Shown here in pieces: positions 7,806-19,171 of a stretch of DNA of 64,000 bases. The stretch comes from Comamonas sp. GTDB lineage: Bacteria; Pseudomonadota; Gammaproteobacteria; Burkholderiales; Burkholderiaceae_C. The stretch lies in assembly GCA_015478895.1 (NCBI GenBank), contig JADMKK010000036.1, positions 19,056-83,055 on the forward strand, written 5' to 3'. The notes under the pieces are model-generated. The model was not told the DNA's origin. It did not search any database and saw nothing but the letters and a program-made list of their open reading frames with translations. Numbering within the stretch: the stretch's first letter is position 1; each line of letters opens with the position of its first letter. The position numbers were made by a program, and so were the translations under genes.

Positions 7806-9053
7806 TCAAGCCACTGTTTTTTGTGGTGCTTGAACATGGTTGCGCGTGACCGGGAACAGACCCTGTGGCCGCCAAACCATCATCAAAATCATGACCAGGC
7901 CAAATATCAGCATGCGGTATTCGGAGAATTCGCGTGCCAGCTCCGGCAGCACCGTAATCAAAATAGCTGCCACGATGACACCCAATTGAGACCCCATGCC
8001 GCCCAGCACGACGATGGCCAAGATCAGTGCCGACTCGATAAAGGTAAAGGACTCAGGGTTGACGATGCCTTGGCGGGCAGCAAAGAATGCGCCACCAAAG
8101 CCTGCAAACGTGGCACCCAAAGTGAAGGCGGAGAGTTTGATGTGCATGGGATTCAGTCCCAGTGATCGGCAGGCAATTTCGTCTTCACGCAATGCTTCCC
8201 ATGCGCGGCCAATGGGCATGCGAATCAATCGATTGGAGGCCCACAAGGTGACGATGGCTAAGAGCAGCGCCATGAGATACAAGAAGATCACCATGTGCAT
8301 GGAGCTAAATTCCCACCCCATGAATTGGTGAAAAGTTGTGCCACCTTCCACGCTGGGGTTGCGTGACATCTCCATGCCAAACACTGTGGGTTTAGGGATG
8401 CCAGAGATGCCGTCGGGGCCACCTGTCCACTGTGTCAGATTGACCAACAGCAAACGGATAATTTCACCAAAGCCCAGTGTCACGATCGCCAGGTAGTCGC
8501 CACGCAAGCGCAAGACAGGAAAACCGAGCAAGAAACCGAATAAGGCAGCGGCTGCACCGGCAACCGGCAACGCTTCCCAAAAGCCCCATCCCGCCCAATG
8601 AAACAACAAGGCGTAGGTGTAGGCTCCCACCGCGTAAAAGCCCACAAAGCCTAAGTCAAGCAAGCCTGCAAAACCCACGACGATATTCAGGCCGAGGCCT
8701 AACATCACGTAAATTAAAGCAAGCGTGGCAATATCTACGGCATTGCGCCCTGCGAGGAAAGGCCAAGACACAGCAAATAGCAACGCTGCAAACACCAAAG
8801 CATTGCGCATGGCTGGAGCCAGGCGCGGCAAGCGTGGCAAGCTCAGGCCTTTGAAGCTGCCGCGCAGTACAGGTTTGAGCATTTGTACGGTGAAAACTGC
8901 CAAGCACGCCCACAGTACATAGTTCCAGTGAGACTCCAGCATCAAGCGTCCACCGGCGCGTTGCAACTGCAAGCCAAAGATGGGCGTAACCACCAAAGCT
9001 GTAATGACGGTAGCCAGCAGGGCGGGGCCCAAGTTATGAAGAAGGCGCTGCAT
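7806..9053 (-). CDS. livM: Branched-chain amino acid ABC transporter permease LivM
   Basis: A 415-residue inner-membrane permease. The N-terminal part holds several hydrophobic segments, then the family core [22 protein letters not shown] and [23 protein letters not shown], each typical of LivM. The coupling segment is [20 protein letters not shown]. The length is at the long end for the family because of about 80 extra N-terminal residues. ATG 9053 overlaps the livH stop by one base. Confidence 0.92.
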   Translation of the reverse strand: MQRLLHNLGPALLATVITALVVTPIFGLQLQRAGGRLMLESHWNYVLWACLAVFTVQMLKPVLRGSFKGLSLPRLPRLAPAMRNALVFAALLFAVSWPFLAGRNAVDIATLALIYVMLGLGLNIVVGFAGLLDLGFVGFYAVGAYTYALLFHWAGWGFWEALPVAGAAAALFGFLLGFPVLRLRGDYLAIVTLGFGEIIRLLLVNLTQWTGGPDGISGIPKPTVFGMEMSRNPSVEGGTTFHQFMGWEFSSMHMVIFLYLMALLLAIVTLWASNRLIRMPIGRAWEALREDEIACRSLGLNPMHIKLSAFTLGATFAGFGGAFFAARQGIVNPESFTFIESALILAIVVLGGMGSQLGVIVAAILITVLPELAREFSEYRMLIFGLVMILMMVWRPQGLFPVTRNHVQAPQKTVA

Positions 9054-9979
9054 CAGACTTTCTCCACTTCTGGTTTGCCCAGCAAACCGGTGGGGCGAAA
9101 CAACAAAATCAGCACCAGCAAGCTAAAGGCGACGATGTCTTTGTATTCCGAAGAGATATAGGCTGCTGCCAACGTCTCGGCCACCCCCAAAATCACACCG
9201 CCGAGCATGGCACCGGGGATGCTGCCAATACCGCCGAGCACCGCTGCTGTAAACGCTTTGATACCGGCAATAAAACCAATAAAGGGGTTGAGCTTGCCGA
9301 CAGCCAAGGCGATAAGTACACCACCGACAGCGGCCAGCATGGCACCCAAAATAAAGGTGAAGGAGATGACGCGGTTGGTATTGATGCCCAACAAGCTGGC
9401 CATGTGCATGTCTTGGGAGCAGGCCCGTGAGGCACGGCCCATGCGTGAGTGTTTGATGTAGATGGTGAGCAAAACCATCAAGATGACAGCCACCGCAATA
9501 ATCAAAATGCGGGTGTAAGGCACAAAAATCTCAAAGCCGCTGCTACTTTCAAACTGCAGCGCTCCGGGAACAAGCGAAGGCACAGCCATATCACGCGCCC
9601 CTTGGCCCAGGGCAACCCAGTTTTGCAAAAAGATGGACATACCAATCGCTGAAATCAAAGCGACCAAGCGCGGGCTATTGCGCACAGGTTTGTAGGCTAC
9701 TTGTTCTACCGCATAACCGTAAATGCCAGTAATGATGACGGCCACCAAAAGCATCAGCACGATGACAAACCAGATGGGGAATGCACCTTGGGTTCCAACT
9801 GCAGACAGGGTGACCAGACCTACGTAGGCACCAATCATGTAGATGTCACCGTGCGCGAAATTGATCATGCCAATGATGCCGTAGACCATGGTGTAGCCAA
9901 TGGCGATCAACGCGTAAATGGCTCCGAGTGAGAGCCCGTTAAAAAGCTGCTGTATCAGCTGAGGGAAAAATTCGTTCAT
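9053..9979 (-). CDS. livH: Branched-chain amino acid ABC transporter permease LivH
   Basis: A 308-residue permease with the family signatures [24 protein letters not shown] and [14 protein letters not shown], and the coupling segment [20 protein letters not shown]. Start ATG 9979 gives the usual short N-terminus [12 protein letters not shown]; an upstream in-frame codon at 10009 would add an unlikely polar extension. It lies downstream of livK across a strong hairpin. Confidence 0.92.
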   Translation of the reverse strand: MNEFFPQLIQQLFNGLSLGAIYALIAIGYTMVYGIIGMINFAHGDIYMIGAYVGLVTLSAVGTQGAFPIWFVIVLMLLVAVIITGIYGYAVEQVAYKPVRNSPRLVALISAIGMSIFLQNWVALGQGARDMAVPSLVPGALQFESSSGFEIFVPYTRILIIAVAVILMVLLTIYIKHSRMGRASRACSQDMHMASLLGINTNRVISFTFILGAMLAAVGGVLIALAVGKLNPFIGFIAGIKAFTAAVLGGIGSIPGAMLGGVILGVAETLAAAYISSEYKDIVAFSLLVLILLFRPTGLLGKPEVEKV

Positions 9980-10029
9980 GTGCGCAGACCTAGCAAGAAA
10001 TGAAGGCACAGTAAAACAAGCATCTGAAT

Positions 10030-10072
10030 CAAAATGCCCACAGGCGCAAAGTGCAGCGCTGTGGGCATTTTG
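10030..10072. terminator. Intercistronic hairpin between livK and livH
   Basis: A perfect 14-base inverted repeat, caaaatgcccacag (10030-10043) and ctgtgggcattttg (10059-10072), separates livK from livH. T runs lie on either side, so it can end transcription in both directions. In ABC operons such hairpins often keep binding-protein message more abundant than that of the membrane genes. Confidence 0.75.
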
Positions 10073-10087
10073 ATTAACAGCTATGAG

Positions 10088-11218
10088 TTACTTGCTGGCA
10101 GGAGTTTTGCTGCCGTCTTTGTGCCATTGGAAAATCTGGAAATCAAAAGATTTCAGATCGCCTTGCTTGTTCCAAGAAACTGGCCCGATCACAGTGTCAA
10201 TCGTGCTCTTGTGCAGATGCTCTGCGACTTTTTCCGGGTTGTCGCCCACTGCCTTGATGCTCTCGGCAATAGCTTGGGTGGCTGCATAAGCCGTGAGCTG
10301 GAATGCGCCAGAAGGGTTGCGTTTTTTGTCTTGGAACGCTTTGACAATGGCCGCATTCTTGGGGTTGGTTGCGAAGTCAGCAGGCAAAGTCACCAACATT
10401 CCTTCGACCGCGTCACCACCGATAGCATTGACTTCAGGGTTACCCACGCCTTCAGGGCCCATCATCCGCACTTTGAGGCCTTGCTCGGCAGCTTGGCGCA
10501 GTAGCAGACCCATTTCAGGGTGGTAGCCACCGTAGTAAACAAAATCTACACCAGCGCCTTTGAGCTTGGTGATGATGGCCGAGTAGTCGCTGTCCCCGGC
10601 GTTGATGCCTTCAAACATGGCAACAGCAACTTTGGCTTTTTGCAGTTCATCTCGCACAGAAGAAGCAATACCTTGACCATAGGACTGCTTGTCATGCAAG
10701 ACTGCTACTTTGCTCGGTTTGGCTTTTTCGATAATGAATTTGGCAGCAGCGGGGCCTTGTTGGTCATCGCGGCCAATGGTGCGGAAGATAAAGTCGAAGT
10801 TCTTGCCTTCCGTCAACGCTGGGGAGGTCGCGGATGGTGTGACCACGACCACGCCTTCGTTGTTGTAAATGGGTGCTGCAGCAATTGATGCGCCCGAGCA
10901 CACCGGGCCCACTACGTAGCCAATTTTGCTGTTGACCACACGGTTGGCGGCGACCGGACCTTGTTTGGGTTCGCAGGCATCGTCTACTGCCGTGACTTCA
11001 ATTTTTTTTCCGTTGATGCCGCCTGCAGCATTAATCTGTTCAACCGCTGTAGTGACGCCTTCTTTCACCATGTCACCGTACTGAGTCAGAGGGCCCGTCG
11101 TAGGGATCACCATGGCTAACTTAATATTCTGAGCATGTGCTTGGCCTACTACCGCTGCACCCAAAAGACCCACCATAGCCACTATTGTTTTCAGTCGAAA
11201 CGAAGCACGCATTCTCAT
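10088..11218 (-). CDS. livK: Branched-chain amino acid ABC transporter substrate-binding protein
   Basis: A 376-residue periplasmic receptor of the Leu/Ile/Val-binding type. The signal peptide runs to about GQAHAQ, followed by NIKLAMVIPTTGPLTQYGDM, the conserved first strand and ligand loop. VNAAGG-type (QINAAGGINGK) and DDACEPKQGPVAANRVV segments are typical, as is YGQGIASSVRDEL. ATG 11218 and ATG 11212 are both possible starts. It is the first gene of the leftward liv operon. Confidence 0.92.
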   Translation of the reverse strand: MRMRASFRLKTIVAMVGLLGAAVVGQAHAQNIKLAMVIPTTGPLTQYGDMVKEGVTTAVEQINAAGGINGKKIEVTAVDDACEPKQGPVAANRVVNSKIGYVVGPVCSGASIAAAPIYNNEGVVVVTPSATSPALTEGKNFDFIFRTIGRDDQQGPAAAKFIIEKAKPSKVAVLHDKQSYGQGIASSVRDELQKAKVAVAMFEGINAGDSDYSAIITKLKGAGVDFVYYGGYHPEMGLLLRQAAEQGLKVRMMGPEGVGNPEVNAIGGDAVEGMLVTLPADFATNPKNAAIVKAFQDKKRNPSGAFQLTAYAATQAIAESIKAVGDNPEKVAEHLHKSTIDTVIGPVSWNKQGDLKSFDFQIFQWHKDGSKTPASK

Positions 11219-11384
11219 GTCCTCTTAGTTAATGTCACATCTAGCATCAGGCAGAGATGTGTTCGCAAATTGCATGCCTGTTGCATCTGCATAAGCTTAG
11301 AAATTTGCTGACTAGAGGCGCAACGGGGTTTTTCTCTATAGCGCAGGTTATTGGATACCAGGGCTGCGCATGAATGCGCATGCT

Positions 11385-12053
11385 TTACGCCGCATCAAAT
11401 TGGGGCGGAGTATTTACCAAAATTTCATGCATCAATATGGGGTGCACAAATCGTAGCTCTGTGGCATGCAGCATCAAGCGGTGCGATCCTGAAGCCAAGG
11501 AAGGTGGGGCATAGAGTTCGTCGCCGAGTATGGGGTGACCAATATGACTCATATGCAGGCGCAATTGGTGCGTGCGGCCTGTTACCGGCCGTAGCCAGAT
11601 TTTGGTGCATCCAGAAGGCACTCCCGTTTGGTCTTCATGACGCCGATAAAGACTCAGACTGGGTTTGCCAGACGCAAAGTCTACTTTTTGCAGGGGCCGA
11701 CGTTCCCAGTCGCTCATGATGGGAGCGTCTACCTTGTGCCATTGCCTCTCAGCCAATACCTGTACATCTTTGGCGACGATCGCCGCATAGAGTTTCTCGA
11801 CGGTTCGAGATGCAAAGGAATCACTTAGCGAACGCTGGACTTCTTTAGAGCGCGCCATGATGACCAAGCCAGAGGTGGCCATATCCAAACGGTGCACGAC
11901 CAGCGCTTCTGGCCAAAAGCTTTGCACACGAGTGCTCAGGCAATCTTGTTTCTCGGGACCTCGCCCAGGTACACAGAGCAGTCCAGCCGGTTTGTTGAAC
12001 ACCAGTAGGTGTTCATCTTCAAACAAGCAGATGGGGGAAGTAGCAGTTTGCAA
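11385..12053 (-). CDS. rluA: Pseudouridine synthase RluA (23S rRNA/tRNA)
   Basis: A 222-residue enzyme converting uridine to pseudouridine. The catalytic aspartate is D57 in HRLDMATSG; the N-terminal KPAGLLCVPGRGPE and the later RPVTGRTHQLRLHMSHIGHPILGDELYA are shared with E. coli RluA, which has nearly the same length and modifies 23S rRNA U746 and tRNA U32. No S4 domain is present, which separates it from RluC/D. It lies 12 bases downstream of the hybrid kinase gene on the same strand, so the two are probably co-transcribed. Confidence 0.85.
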   Translation of the reverse strand: MQTATSPICLFEDEHLLVFNKPAGLLCVPGRGPEKQDCLSTRVQSFWPEALVVHRLDMATSGLVIMARSKEVQRSLSDSFASRTVEKLYAAIVAKDVQVLAERQWHKVDAPIMSDWERRPLQKVDFASGKPSLSLYRRHEDQTGVPSGCTKIWLRPVTGRTHQLRLHMSHIGHPILGDELYAPPSLASGSHRLMLHATELRFVHPILMHEILVNTPPQFDAA

Positions 12054-12065
12054 AGTCTTGAAATT

Positions 12066-14282
12066 TCAATGAGACGGTTGATTTGTTTGAATCAAGCGAT
12101 CCACCGTCGCACACAGTTCATCGACATCATTGGGCTTGTGAATCAATGCCAATGCCCCGGCAGCCAAAGCCTGCGCTTCAATTTCTGCGGTGACATAACC
12201 TGAGGCCAGCGCCACGGGTAAATCAGGGCGAATTTGTTTGGAAGCAAGTACCAGATCGACGCCGCAATAGCCCGGCATGTTGTAGTCGGTCACCAGCAGG
12301 TCAAAAGCTTGCGGGTTGGCCTTCAGTGCTTGCGTCGCTTCATGAGGGTCCAAAAACCCAGTGACCTCATAACCTCGTCGGCGTAACAGGCGCCGTACTA
12401 AAGAAACTAGTGCCTGGTCGTCATCGACATACATCACATGGCGACGTTCAGCAGGTTGCGGTGTGGCACTTGCAGCTGGCACAGCGCAAGCAGGACGCGT
12501 GTGCGGAGCGGGTGGCGGTGAGTTCTCCTTGCCATCGAGCAAAGAAGAAACCGGGAAATATAAAGCGAAAGTACTACCAATACCTATCTGACTGGCTACG
12601 TCTACCGCTCCACCATGGGTACGCATTACGCCGTGCACCACGGCAAGCCCTAAGCCTGTGCCTTGGCCAACAGGCTTGGTGGTAAAGAAGGGCTCGAAGA
12701 TACGCTGCAGTGTCTCGGCGGGAATGCCTGGGCCGTTGTCTTTCACGGTAACGACCACGTAGTCGCCAAGCGCAAGACCCAGGCGTTCGCAAACACGCTG
12801 CTCCGACATGCTGAGCGTGGCTTCCATCCGGATGTAGCCACGGGCATCACCCAGGGCATGTACCGCATTGGTAGTCAGGTTGAACAAGGCTTGTTCGACC
12901 TGTGTTGGGTCAGCGAGCATGCAGGGAAGCTCAGTCGGAATATCAACTAACAGATCAATAGCTGGAGGCAAGGTAACGCGCAACAAGCGTTCGGTGTCAC
13001 GCATGACTTCATAGGCACGCACAGCGTAACGTTGGGGAGGTTCGTTACGGCTGAAAGTCAGAATCTGGCGCACCAGGTCACGTGCCCGGCGGCCAGCTTT
13101 TTCAATCTCCAGAAGGCTTTCTAAAGCTTGGGGGTGGTCGCCGCAATCCGCCTTGGCCAATTCCACATTACCCAAGATAGCGCCCACGATGTTGTTAAAG
13201 TCATGGGCAATCCCCCCGGCCATCGTGCCCAGCGCCTGCATTTTGTGCGATTCCCGCAATTGGGCTTCAAGTTCGCTGCGCTGTGCATCGGCACGTTGGC
13301 GGCTGGTTAGGTCACGGGCAAAAACGGTCGTGATTTCAACATCAGACAGTCTTTCAAAAGACATGCCGACTTCAACAGGCAGGGTCTTACCTGTTGCGGT
13401 ACGCGCTGTCATTTCGCCCAGCATGGCTTGCGTAGTGAGGGGGGCAAATCCCAGCGCGTGCACTGCATCGGGCAGAAAACGTTCTAACTTGCTACCTAAA
13501 GCATCGGCCGCAGGACACAGGAAAAGTGCTGCGGCCGTTGGGTTGAAAACCGTAATGCACTGGTCCTTGTCCACACAGATGATGGCATCCAGTGATGAAT
13601 TAATGACCGATTCAAGCCGACGCTCGCTGGCGTGCAGCTGTGCATTGCGCTCTTGCAACGTGACCCGCTCTGCCAGTAAGGGGCCTTGATCCACCACGGC
13701 GCACATGAACTGGGCAATCGCGGGGCCATCCTGCTGAGGGATCTGAATGCAGGCGATGTGCAAGTCCCCTTGCATCTGCTCACCGCTGCCCAGAGTGAAG
13801 ACCACCTCCTGGGCTTCACTGTGGCCCGATTGACGTGCAGCAACAAATGCACGGCTGACGCGTTGGGTGTCCGTAGGGCACACAAACGGCATGAACGAAA
13901 CCAGTAGACGGTCATGCTCCTGGGGCTGAAATGCGCTGTGCGCCATCGCATTGGCCTGGATGACCATGTCATGCTCATCTAAAACCAGCAGCGGCAGCGG
14001 CACGCTGGCAAACAGCGCCTCAAAGCGTTCGGATGCGCTCTCCGCAACAGCCTGGCTGTAATCCAGTACCTTATTCTGGATTTCCAGCTCAGCTTGGTAG
14101 TTGCGCAGTTCTGCGATCAACGCCGCCAATGGGTCATCAGAAGGCAGGGCATCGGGCACCTCCCAAGTGGGCAGTGGCTCCAGTCCAGCGGCCTCAAGCT
14201 CAGGAGGCAAAACGGACGAAGAAGGGGTATCTTCGCGCGTCAACAAGAATGATAGATCGGGTCGACTCATAGATAACGGCAC
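12066..14282 (-). CDS. PAS-domain hybrid sensor histidine kinase/response regulator
   Basis: A soluble 738-residue protein with no clear membrane segment. Two PAS-like domains come first (about 80-200 and 215-340). The histidine kinase core follows, with phospho-acceptor H360 in [11 protein letters not shown] box [11 protein letters not shown]1 box DNGPGIP and G2 box [14 protein letters not shown] receiver domain ends the protein (about 610-738), with phospho-acceptor D666 in [10 protein letters not shown] and an acidic patch MYVDDD. No DNA-binding response regulator is adjacent, so its output partner is elsewhere or it acts through phosphotransfer. An ATG four codons in is an alternative start. 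The signal is unknown. Confidence 0.88.
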   Translation of the reverse strand: MPLSMSRPDLSFLLTREDTPSSSVLPPELEAAGLEPLPTWEVPDALPSDDPLAALIAELRNYQAELEIQNKVLDYSQAVAESASERFEALFASVPLPLLVLDEHDMVIQANAMAHSAFQPQEHDRLLVSFMPFVCPTDTQRVSRAFVAARQSGHSEAQEVVFTLGSGEQMQGDLHIACIQIPQQDGPAIAQFMCAVVDQGPLLAERVTLQERNAQLHASERRLESVINSSLDAIICVDKDQCITVFNPTAAALFLCPAADALGSKLERFLPDAVHALGFAPLTTQAMLGEMTARTATGKTLPVEVGMSFERLSDVEITTVFARDLTSRQRADAQRSELEAQLRESHKMQALGTMAGGIAHDFNNIVGAILGNVELAKADCGDHPQALESLLEIEKAGRRARDLVRQILTFSRNEPPQRYAVRAYEVMRDTERLLRVTLPPAIDLLVDIPTELPCMLADPTQVEQALFNLTTNAVHALGDARGYIRMEATLSMSEQRVCERLGLALGDYVVVTVKDNGPGIPAETLQRIFEPFFTTKPVGQGTGLGLAVVHGVMRTHGGAVDVASQIGIGSTFALYFPVSSLLDGKENSPPPAPHTRPACAVPAASATPQPAERRHVMYVDDDQALVSLVRRLLRRRGYEVTGFLDPHEATQALKANPQAFDLLVTDYNMPGYCGVDLVLASKQIRPDLPVALASGYVTAEIEAQALAAGALALIHKPNDVDELCATVDRLIQTNQPSH

Positions 14283-14367
14283 CTGCGATGCCGGTATAGA
14301 TCGGCTGGGGTCGCAGTGTAAGGGGGGAGACGATCACCCACAAGTACGCTGGAAAGAGCTTGGAAGT

Positions 14368-17247
14368 TCAACTCAGGTAAGACTCCAGCGGAGGGCAGGT
14401 ACACACTAAGTTGCGGTCGCCATGCACATTGTCAATACGTGCCACGGGTGGCCAGTACTTGCTAGCCAATTGCGAAGTGCCCGCTGCCTGTTGGCGCGAG
14501 TAGGGGTGATCCCATTGGTTGACCAGCAACTGGGCTGCAGTGTGCGGCGCATTTTTGAGCGGATTGTCATCGCGTGGCCAGCTCCCCACTTCGATCTGCC
14601 GAATCTCTTGGCGAATGGCAATCATGGTTTCAATAAATCGATCAAGTTCTGCCAACGGCTCGCTCTCGGTAGGTTCCACCATCAAGGTGCCGGGGACAGG
14701 AAAAGACAGGGTCGGAGCATGAAAACCATAGTCCATGAGGCGCTTGGCGACGTCTTCTGCCGTAATACCGGAGCTTTCCTTCAATGGCCGGATGTCCAGA
14801 ATACATTCGTGCGCCACCCACCCACCTGGCCCAGCGTAGAGTGTGGGGTAATGTGCTTTCAAGCTCTGGCTGATGTAATTGGCATGCAAGATGGCAACTT
14901 CCGTGGCGCGGCGCAGACCTGGTGGGCCCATCATGCGGATGTACATCCAACTGATAGCCAGTACCGAGGCGTTACCCAGTGGTGCAGCCGAAACGGCGCC
15001 AACGCCTCCTTCATGCCCTGAAGCGTGGTGAGCAGGCAAGAAAGGCAGCAAGTCTTGCGACACGCACAAAGGGCCCACACCCGGGCCCCCGCCGCCATGT
15101 GGAATGCAGAACGTCTTATGCAGATTCAAGTGGCTGACATCGCCACCAAATGCGCCCGGAGCCGCCAATCCCACCATGGCATTCATGTTGGCACCGTCTA
15201 CATAGACCAACCCGCCATGCTGGTGCACCAAATCGCATAGCGCACGCACCGTGCTTTCAAACACGCCGTGTGTACTCGGGTACGTAATCATCATGCAGGC
15301 GAGTTTTTCGCTGTGCGCCTCGCACTTGGCTTGCAGGTCACCCATATCCACATTGCCGTGCGCATCGCAGGCGACCACAACCACCTGCATGCCGCACATG
15401 TGCGCACTGGCTGGATTGGTTCCGTGGGCACTTGAAGGAATGAGGCAGACAGTGCGCTGCTGCTGACCCCGCGATGCATGCCATGCCCGGATCGCTAGCA
15501 GCCCGGCATATTCCCCTTGTGAGCCTGCGTTCGGCTGCAAGCTGACTCCTGCGTAGCCGGTGATGGTGCTGAGCCACTGACTCAGTTGCTCGCTAAGCTG
15601 TATATAGCCCTGCTGTTGGTCGGCTGGGGCAAAAGGGTGAATGTGCGCAAACTCTGGCCACGTAACCGGCAGCATTTCGCTCGTGGCATTGAGCTTCATG
15701 GTGCAAGAACCCAATGGGATCATGCAGCGATCCAGCGCCAGATCCTGATCAGACAAGCCTCGGATATAGCGCAGCATTGCGGTTTCACTGTGGTGCTGGT
15801 GAAAAACCGGGTGAGTTAGATAGGGCGTCGTGCGCTGTAATGCCAGAGGCAAGCGTGGGATAGCAGTCTTATCGCTCTGGAACGCTGGTGATTGGGACGC
15901 TCCAAACAGTCGTAACAGCAGCGTAAGGTCGGCAGGGGTGGTTGTTTCATCCAACGAAACACCTAGTTCAGTATTTGAGACTTTTCGCAGGTTAGCCCCC
16001 GCCAGTAAAGCGCGAGTAGCTATGTTTAAGGTAGCTTTACCCGTCTGCACGGTGATCGTGTCAAAAGCGTGGCGGTGGCGCAGCGTAAAGCCCAGTTGTT
16101 CCAGCGCTTGTGCCAGTTCGCTGGTCAGCGAGGCAATGCGCTGTGCGATGTGGTGCAAGCCGTCGGGGCCGTGGTAGACCGCATACATACTGGCCATCAC
16201 TGCAGGCAAGACTTGTGCGGTACAAATGTTCGAGGTGGCTTTTTCCCGACGAATGTGTTGCTCACGAGTTTGCAGCGCCAGGCGCAATGCGGGTGCGCCT
16301 TGGTTGTCAATGCTAAGGCCCACAAGGCGCCCAGGTAGGGATCGTTTTAAGGGCTCTTGGCAGGCCATGAAGGCGGCATGCGGTCCACCGGCACCCATGG
16401 GCATCCCTAGTCGCTGCGTGCTGCCAATGGCGATGTCTGCACCCCATTCTCCGGGAGGGGCAAGCAACGTCAGCGCCAGCAAATCTGTAGCGACAACAAG
16501 CAGGGCCTTTTGGGCATGACAGGACTGTGCTGCTTGTTGCCAGCCTTGCACCCCGCCTGTGCTGCCGGGGTACTGCACCAGGGCTCCAAAGTGTGCTTGC
16601 TGCAAGGCTTGCTCAAAAGCGGCATCGCTCTCGCAATACACGATTTCCCAACCCATAGGATCTGCACGCGTGCGCAGCACTTCGAGGGTTTGAGGGTGGA
16701 CATCGGTGTGCACCACAAACGTAGAGCTTTTTGATGGGGAGTTGCGCCGCGCCAGCGCCATGGCTTCGGCTGCGGCAGTGGCTTCGTCGAGCATGGACGC
16801 ATTGGCCACAGGCATGGCAGTTAAGTCGCAGACCATGGTCTGAAAGTTCAGCAGCGCTTGCAGTCGGCCTTGGGAGATTTCAGCTTGGTAAGGCGTGTAA
16901 GCGGTGTACCAAGCAGGGTTTTCCAAGATATTGCGCTGAATCACCGTGGGCGTGTGGCAGCTGTAGTAGCCTTGGCCAATAAAGCTTTTGAGCACCCTGT
17001 TACGGGTGGCGACGGCGCGAAGCTCTTGCAGCGCTTGTTGTTCGCTCACAGGTGCAGGCAGTTGCATTTCCATGGTGCTGGCGATGTCTGCCGGGACGAC
17101 AGCCTGAACCAAAGCTTGCAATGAAGGCTGGCCGATGCGGTGCAGCATCTGGGCCTGATCTTGCGCATTCGTGCCAATGTGGCGGTGCTCAAAAACGCAA
17201 GGGTTTTGCGTTTCTTCGGACATGGGTACTTGCAGGCGCTGATTCAT
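14368..17247 (-). CDS. gcvP: Glycine dehydrogenase (decarboxylating), P protein
   Basis: A PLP enzyme of about 959 residues that decarboxylates glycine and passes the aminomethyl group to lipoyl-GcvH. The PLP lysine is K711 in [18 protein letters not shown]. Both halves of the single-chain P protein are present: [18 protein letters not shown] in the N-terminal half and [13 protein letters not shown] and [13 protein letters not shown] in the C-terminal half. Start ATG 17247 (or the adjacent ATG 17250) has AGGAAGG a few bases upstream; the frame stays open to 17277. It is the last gene of gcvT-gcvH-gcvP. Confidence 0.95.
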   Translation of the reverse strand: MNQRLQVPMSEETQNPCVFEHRHIGTNAQDQAQMLHRIGQPSLQALVQAVVPADIASTMEMQLPAPVSEQQALQELRAVATRNRVLKSFIGQGYYSCHTPTVIQRNILENPAWYTAYTPYQAEISQGRLQALLNFQTMVCDLTAMPVANASMLDEATAAAEAMALARRNSPSKSSTFVVHTDVHPQTLEVLRTRADPMGWEIVYCESDAAFEQALQQAHFGALVQYPGSTGGVQGWQQAAQSCHAQKALLVVATDLLALTLLAPPGEWGADIAIGSTQRLGMPMGAGGPHAAFMACQEPLKRSLPGRLVGLSIDNQGAPALRLALQTREQHIRREKATSNICTAQVLPAVMASMYAVYHGPDGLHHIAQRIASLTSELAQALEQLGFTLRHRHAFDTITVQTGKATLNIATRALLAGANLRKVSNTELGVSLDETTTPADLTLLLRLFGASQSPAFQSDKTAIPRLPLALQRTTPYLTHPVFHQHHSETAMLRYIRGLSDQDLALDRCMIPLGSCTMKLNATSEMLPVTWPEFAHIHPFAPADQQQGYIQLSEQLSQWLSTITGYAGVSLQPNAGSQGEYAGLLAIRAWHASRGQQQRTVCLIPSSAHGTNPASAHMCGMQVVVVACDAHGNVDMGDLQAKCEAHSEKLACMMITYPSTHGVFESTVRALCDLVHQHGGLVYVDGANMNAMVGLAAPGAFGGDVSHLNLHKTFCIPHGGGGPGVGPLCVSQDLLPFLPAHHASGHEGGVGAVSAAPLGNASVLAISWMYIRMMGPPGLRRATEVAILHANYISQSLKAHYPTLYAGPGGWVAHECILDIRPLKESSGITAEDVAKRLMDYGFHAPTLSFPVPGTLMVEPTESEPLAELDRFIETMIAIRQEIRQIEVGSWPRDDNPLKNAPHTAAQLLVNQWDHPYSRQQAAGTSQLASKYWPPVARIDNVHGDRNLVCTCPPLESYLS

Positions 17248-17276
17248 CATCCAACCTTCCTCATGTGCAATGCGCA

Positions 17277-17340
17277 AGCGCTGCTGGCCTTCCAGCAGCT
17301 AGGCAACCGCTGCGCTGGCTTCATACAAGCGCAGCGGTTG
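17277..17340. other. Two hairpins between gcvH and gcvP
   Basis: A perfect 13-base-pair stem, caaccgctgcgct (17304-17316) with agcgcagcggttg (17328-17340), is followed on the minus strand by a second hairpin, ctgctgg/ccagcag, at about 17281-17297. Neither has a T run on the minus strand, so these look like message-stabilising or attenuating structures rather than classical terminators. Confidence 0.6.
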
Positions 17341-17361
17341 TGAAAGGGCGCTTAACGGGGT

Positions 17362-17736
17362 TTAAGCATTGGCCGCAAACTGGCTATAGCTGGTCTCATC
17401 CATCAAAACATTAAGTTGACTGGGATCGCTAAGTTTGACTTTAAAGAACCAGCCCGTGTTGAGTGGATCGGTGTTGGCTAGTGAAGGATCGTCGCGCAGG
17501 GCTTCGTTGACTTCTACGATTTCACCGCTGACGGGCATATATACATCGGCAGCGGCCTTGACCGACTCCACCACACCAGTCACATCACCTTGCTGAAAGT
17601 GTGTACCGACTGCGGGAAGGTCTACAAACACCACGTCACCTAGTGCATCTTGGGCATGTGCGGTGATACCGACGACTGCAGCTTGCAAGTCAGCGGTGTT
17701 GATCCACTCGTGTTCTTTGGAAAATTTAATGCTCAT
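17362..17736 (-). CDS. gcvH: Glycine cleavage system H protein
   Basis: A 124-residue lipoyl carrier. The lipoylated lysine is K60 in GVVESVKAAADVYMP, and the family start SIKFSKEHEWI and the C-terminal GWFFKVKL are present. ATG 17736 gives the standard N-terminus; an in-frame ATG at 17754 would add MTELFP. It shuttles the aminomethyl group between GcvP and GcvT. Confidence 0.95.
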   Translation of the reverse strand: MSIKFSKEHEWINTADLQAAVVGITAHAQDALGDVVFVDLPAVGTHFQQGDVTGVVESVKAAADVYMPVSGEIVEVNEALRDDPSLANTDPLNTGWFFKVKLSDPSQLNVLMDETSYSQFAANA

Positions 17737-17868
17737 AGGAAATAACTCCGTCAATCAAATAGGGCCGTCAGGTCGATGTCATGTTCTTCGCAGGCAGCGT
17801 GCTGCCGCGATGGGTGCTCACTGTAGCGGGGTTGCGTTGCTGCCATGCAAGTGCGCCTTAATTTCAAC

Positions 17869-19011
17869 TTAGCTTTTGCGGTAGCGAGTGCCAATAAACG
17901 GCATGGGCACGACTTCCATCCGTACTGGTTTGCCGCGCACCATGGCGTGCAACTGGGTGCTGATGGCGCTGTGTGGCGTGGCGACGTAGCCCATCGCGAT
18001 GGGTGCGTTGAGGCTGGGCGATAGCAGGCCGCTGGTGACGGTGCCCACTTGCGGGCCATCCGGCAGATGCAGAGGCGTGCCATCGCGTACGGGTACACGT
18101 TCCAGGCCCTGTAAACCCACACGCAGTGTGGGGGGCACTGGTACTTGTCCGGCGATCTGCGCGAGCACCACTTCGGCGCCGATAAAACCGCCCTCGCGTG
18201 CGCCGCCAAGACGACGCACCTTGGGAATGCTCCATTGCAGTGCTGCTTGTGTAGGGGTGGTGCTGGCGCTCATGTCGCTGCCAAACAGGCACAAACCTGC
18301 TTCCAGACGCAGAGAGTTGCGTGCACCCAGACCTGCGGGCTGCACCTCTTGCAAAGCCAATAGCTTGCGTGCCAAAGACGCCGCTTGGCCGCAGGGGATA
18401 GCAATTTCAAACCCATCTTCGCCCGAGTAGCCGCTGCGCGTGGCATACGCGGGAGCGTCTTCAAAGTCAAAAGGCATGCCATGCATGAACAGAAGTGTGT
18501 TGGAGGCCGGCAGCAGGGTGTGAAATGCCGCGCTTGCTTGGGGGCCTTGCAAAGCGAGCAATGCCATGTCTGGCAAGGCCTGTACGGTGCAGATGCTGCC
18601 AATGTGTTGCTCTATCCATGCCAGATCTTGCACTTTGCGGGATGCGTTGACGATCAGCAGGTAATCCACGCCCCGGTTGATCACCATCAGGTCATCCAGG
18701 ATGCCGCCTGACGCATTCAGCAGCAAGGCGTAGCGTTGCTTGTGCGGCGCGAGATCCACGATGTCGACCGGCAAAATACTTTCAAGAGCGGCAGCCGCAT
18801 GAGGGCCGCTGATGCTGATTTGCCCCATGTGGGACACATCAAACAAGGATGCATGCTCACGTGTTTGGCGATGCTCGGTCAGCAAACCTTGCGCGTACTG
18901 TACAGGCATGGCGTAGCCTGCAAACTCCACCATGCGCGCTCCAAGCTCTTGATGTAGCGCATGCAAAGGCGTGCGAAGCAGGTCTGCATTGGAGGGTGAA
19001 GCACTCGTCAT
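17869..19011 (-). CDS. gcvT: Aminomethyltransferase (glycine cleavage T protein)
   Basis: A 380-residue folate-dependent enzyme that transfers the methylene group from aminomethyl-lipoyl GcvH to tetrahydrofolate, releasing ammonia. Family segments: MVEFAGYAMPVQYAQG, HTREHASLFDVSHMGQ-type (EHASLFDVSHMGQISISG), RSGYSGEDGFEI, and the C-terminal GYVATPHSA. It is first in the gcvT-H-P order, with 132 bases before gcvH. A gene for the L protein (lipoamide dehydrogenase) is not in the window. Confidence 0.94.
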   Translation of the reverse strand: MTSASPSNADLLRTPLHALHQELGARMVEFAGYAMPVQYAQGLLTEHRQTREHASLFDVSHMGQISISGPHAAAALESILPVDIVDLAPHKQRYALLLNASGGILDDLMVINRGVDYLLIVNASRKVQDLAWIEQHIGSICTVQALPDMALLALQGPQASAAFHTLLPASNTLLFMHGMPFDFEDAPAYATRSGYSGEDGFEIAIPCGQAASLARKLLALQEVQPAGLGARNSLRLEAGLCLFGSDMSASTTPTQAALQWSIPKVRRLGGAREGGFIGAEVVLAQIAGQVPVPPTLRVGLQGLERVPVRDGTPLHLPDGPQVGTVTSGLLSPSLNAPIAMGYVATPHSAISTQLHAMVRGKPVRMEVVPMPFIGTRYRKS

Positions 19012-19171
19012 GGCCGCGTCCTTGATTCGGTGATGCAGACCATTCTAGGCCGCTACTGGCGTCCGTGGGTCAGGGCGAGTGCGGTGTTGCGCGCCGGTAA
19101 TATGCACAGACAAATAAGCCATGTAGGGCCATCTACACTGAATGGATTCGACGCACTTTGAGGGAGCATTC

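Noticed and set aside
19012..19171. Glycine riboswitch upstream of gcvT
   Set aside because: The space is only 160 bases, shared with a divergent gene, and I could not find the paired aptamer cores expected of a glycine riboswitch.
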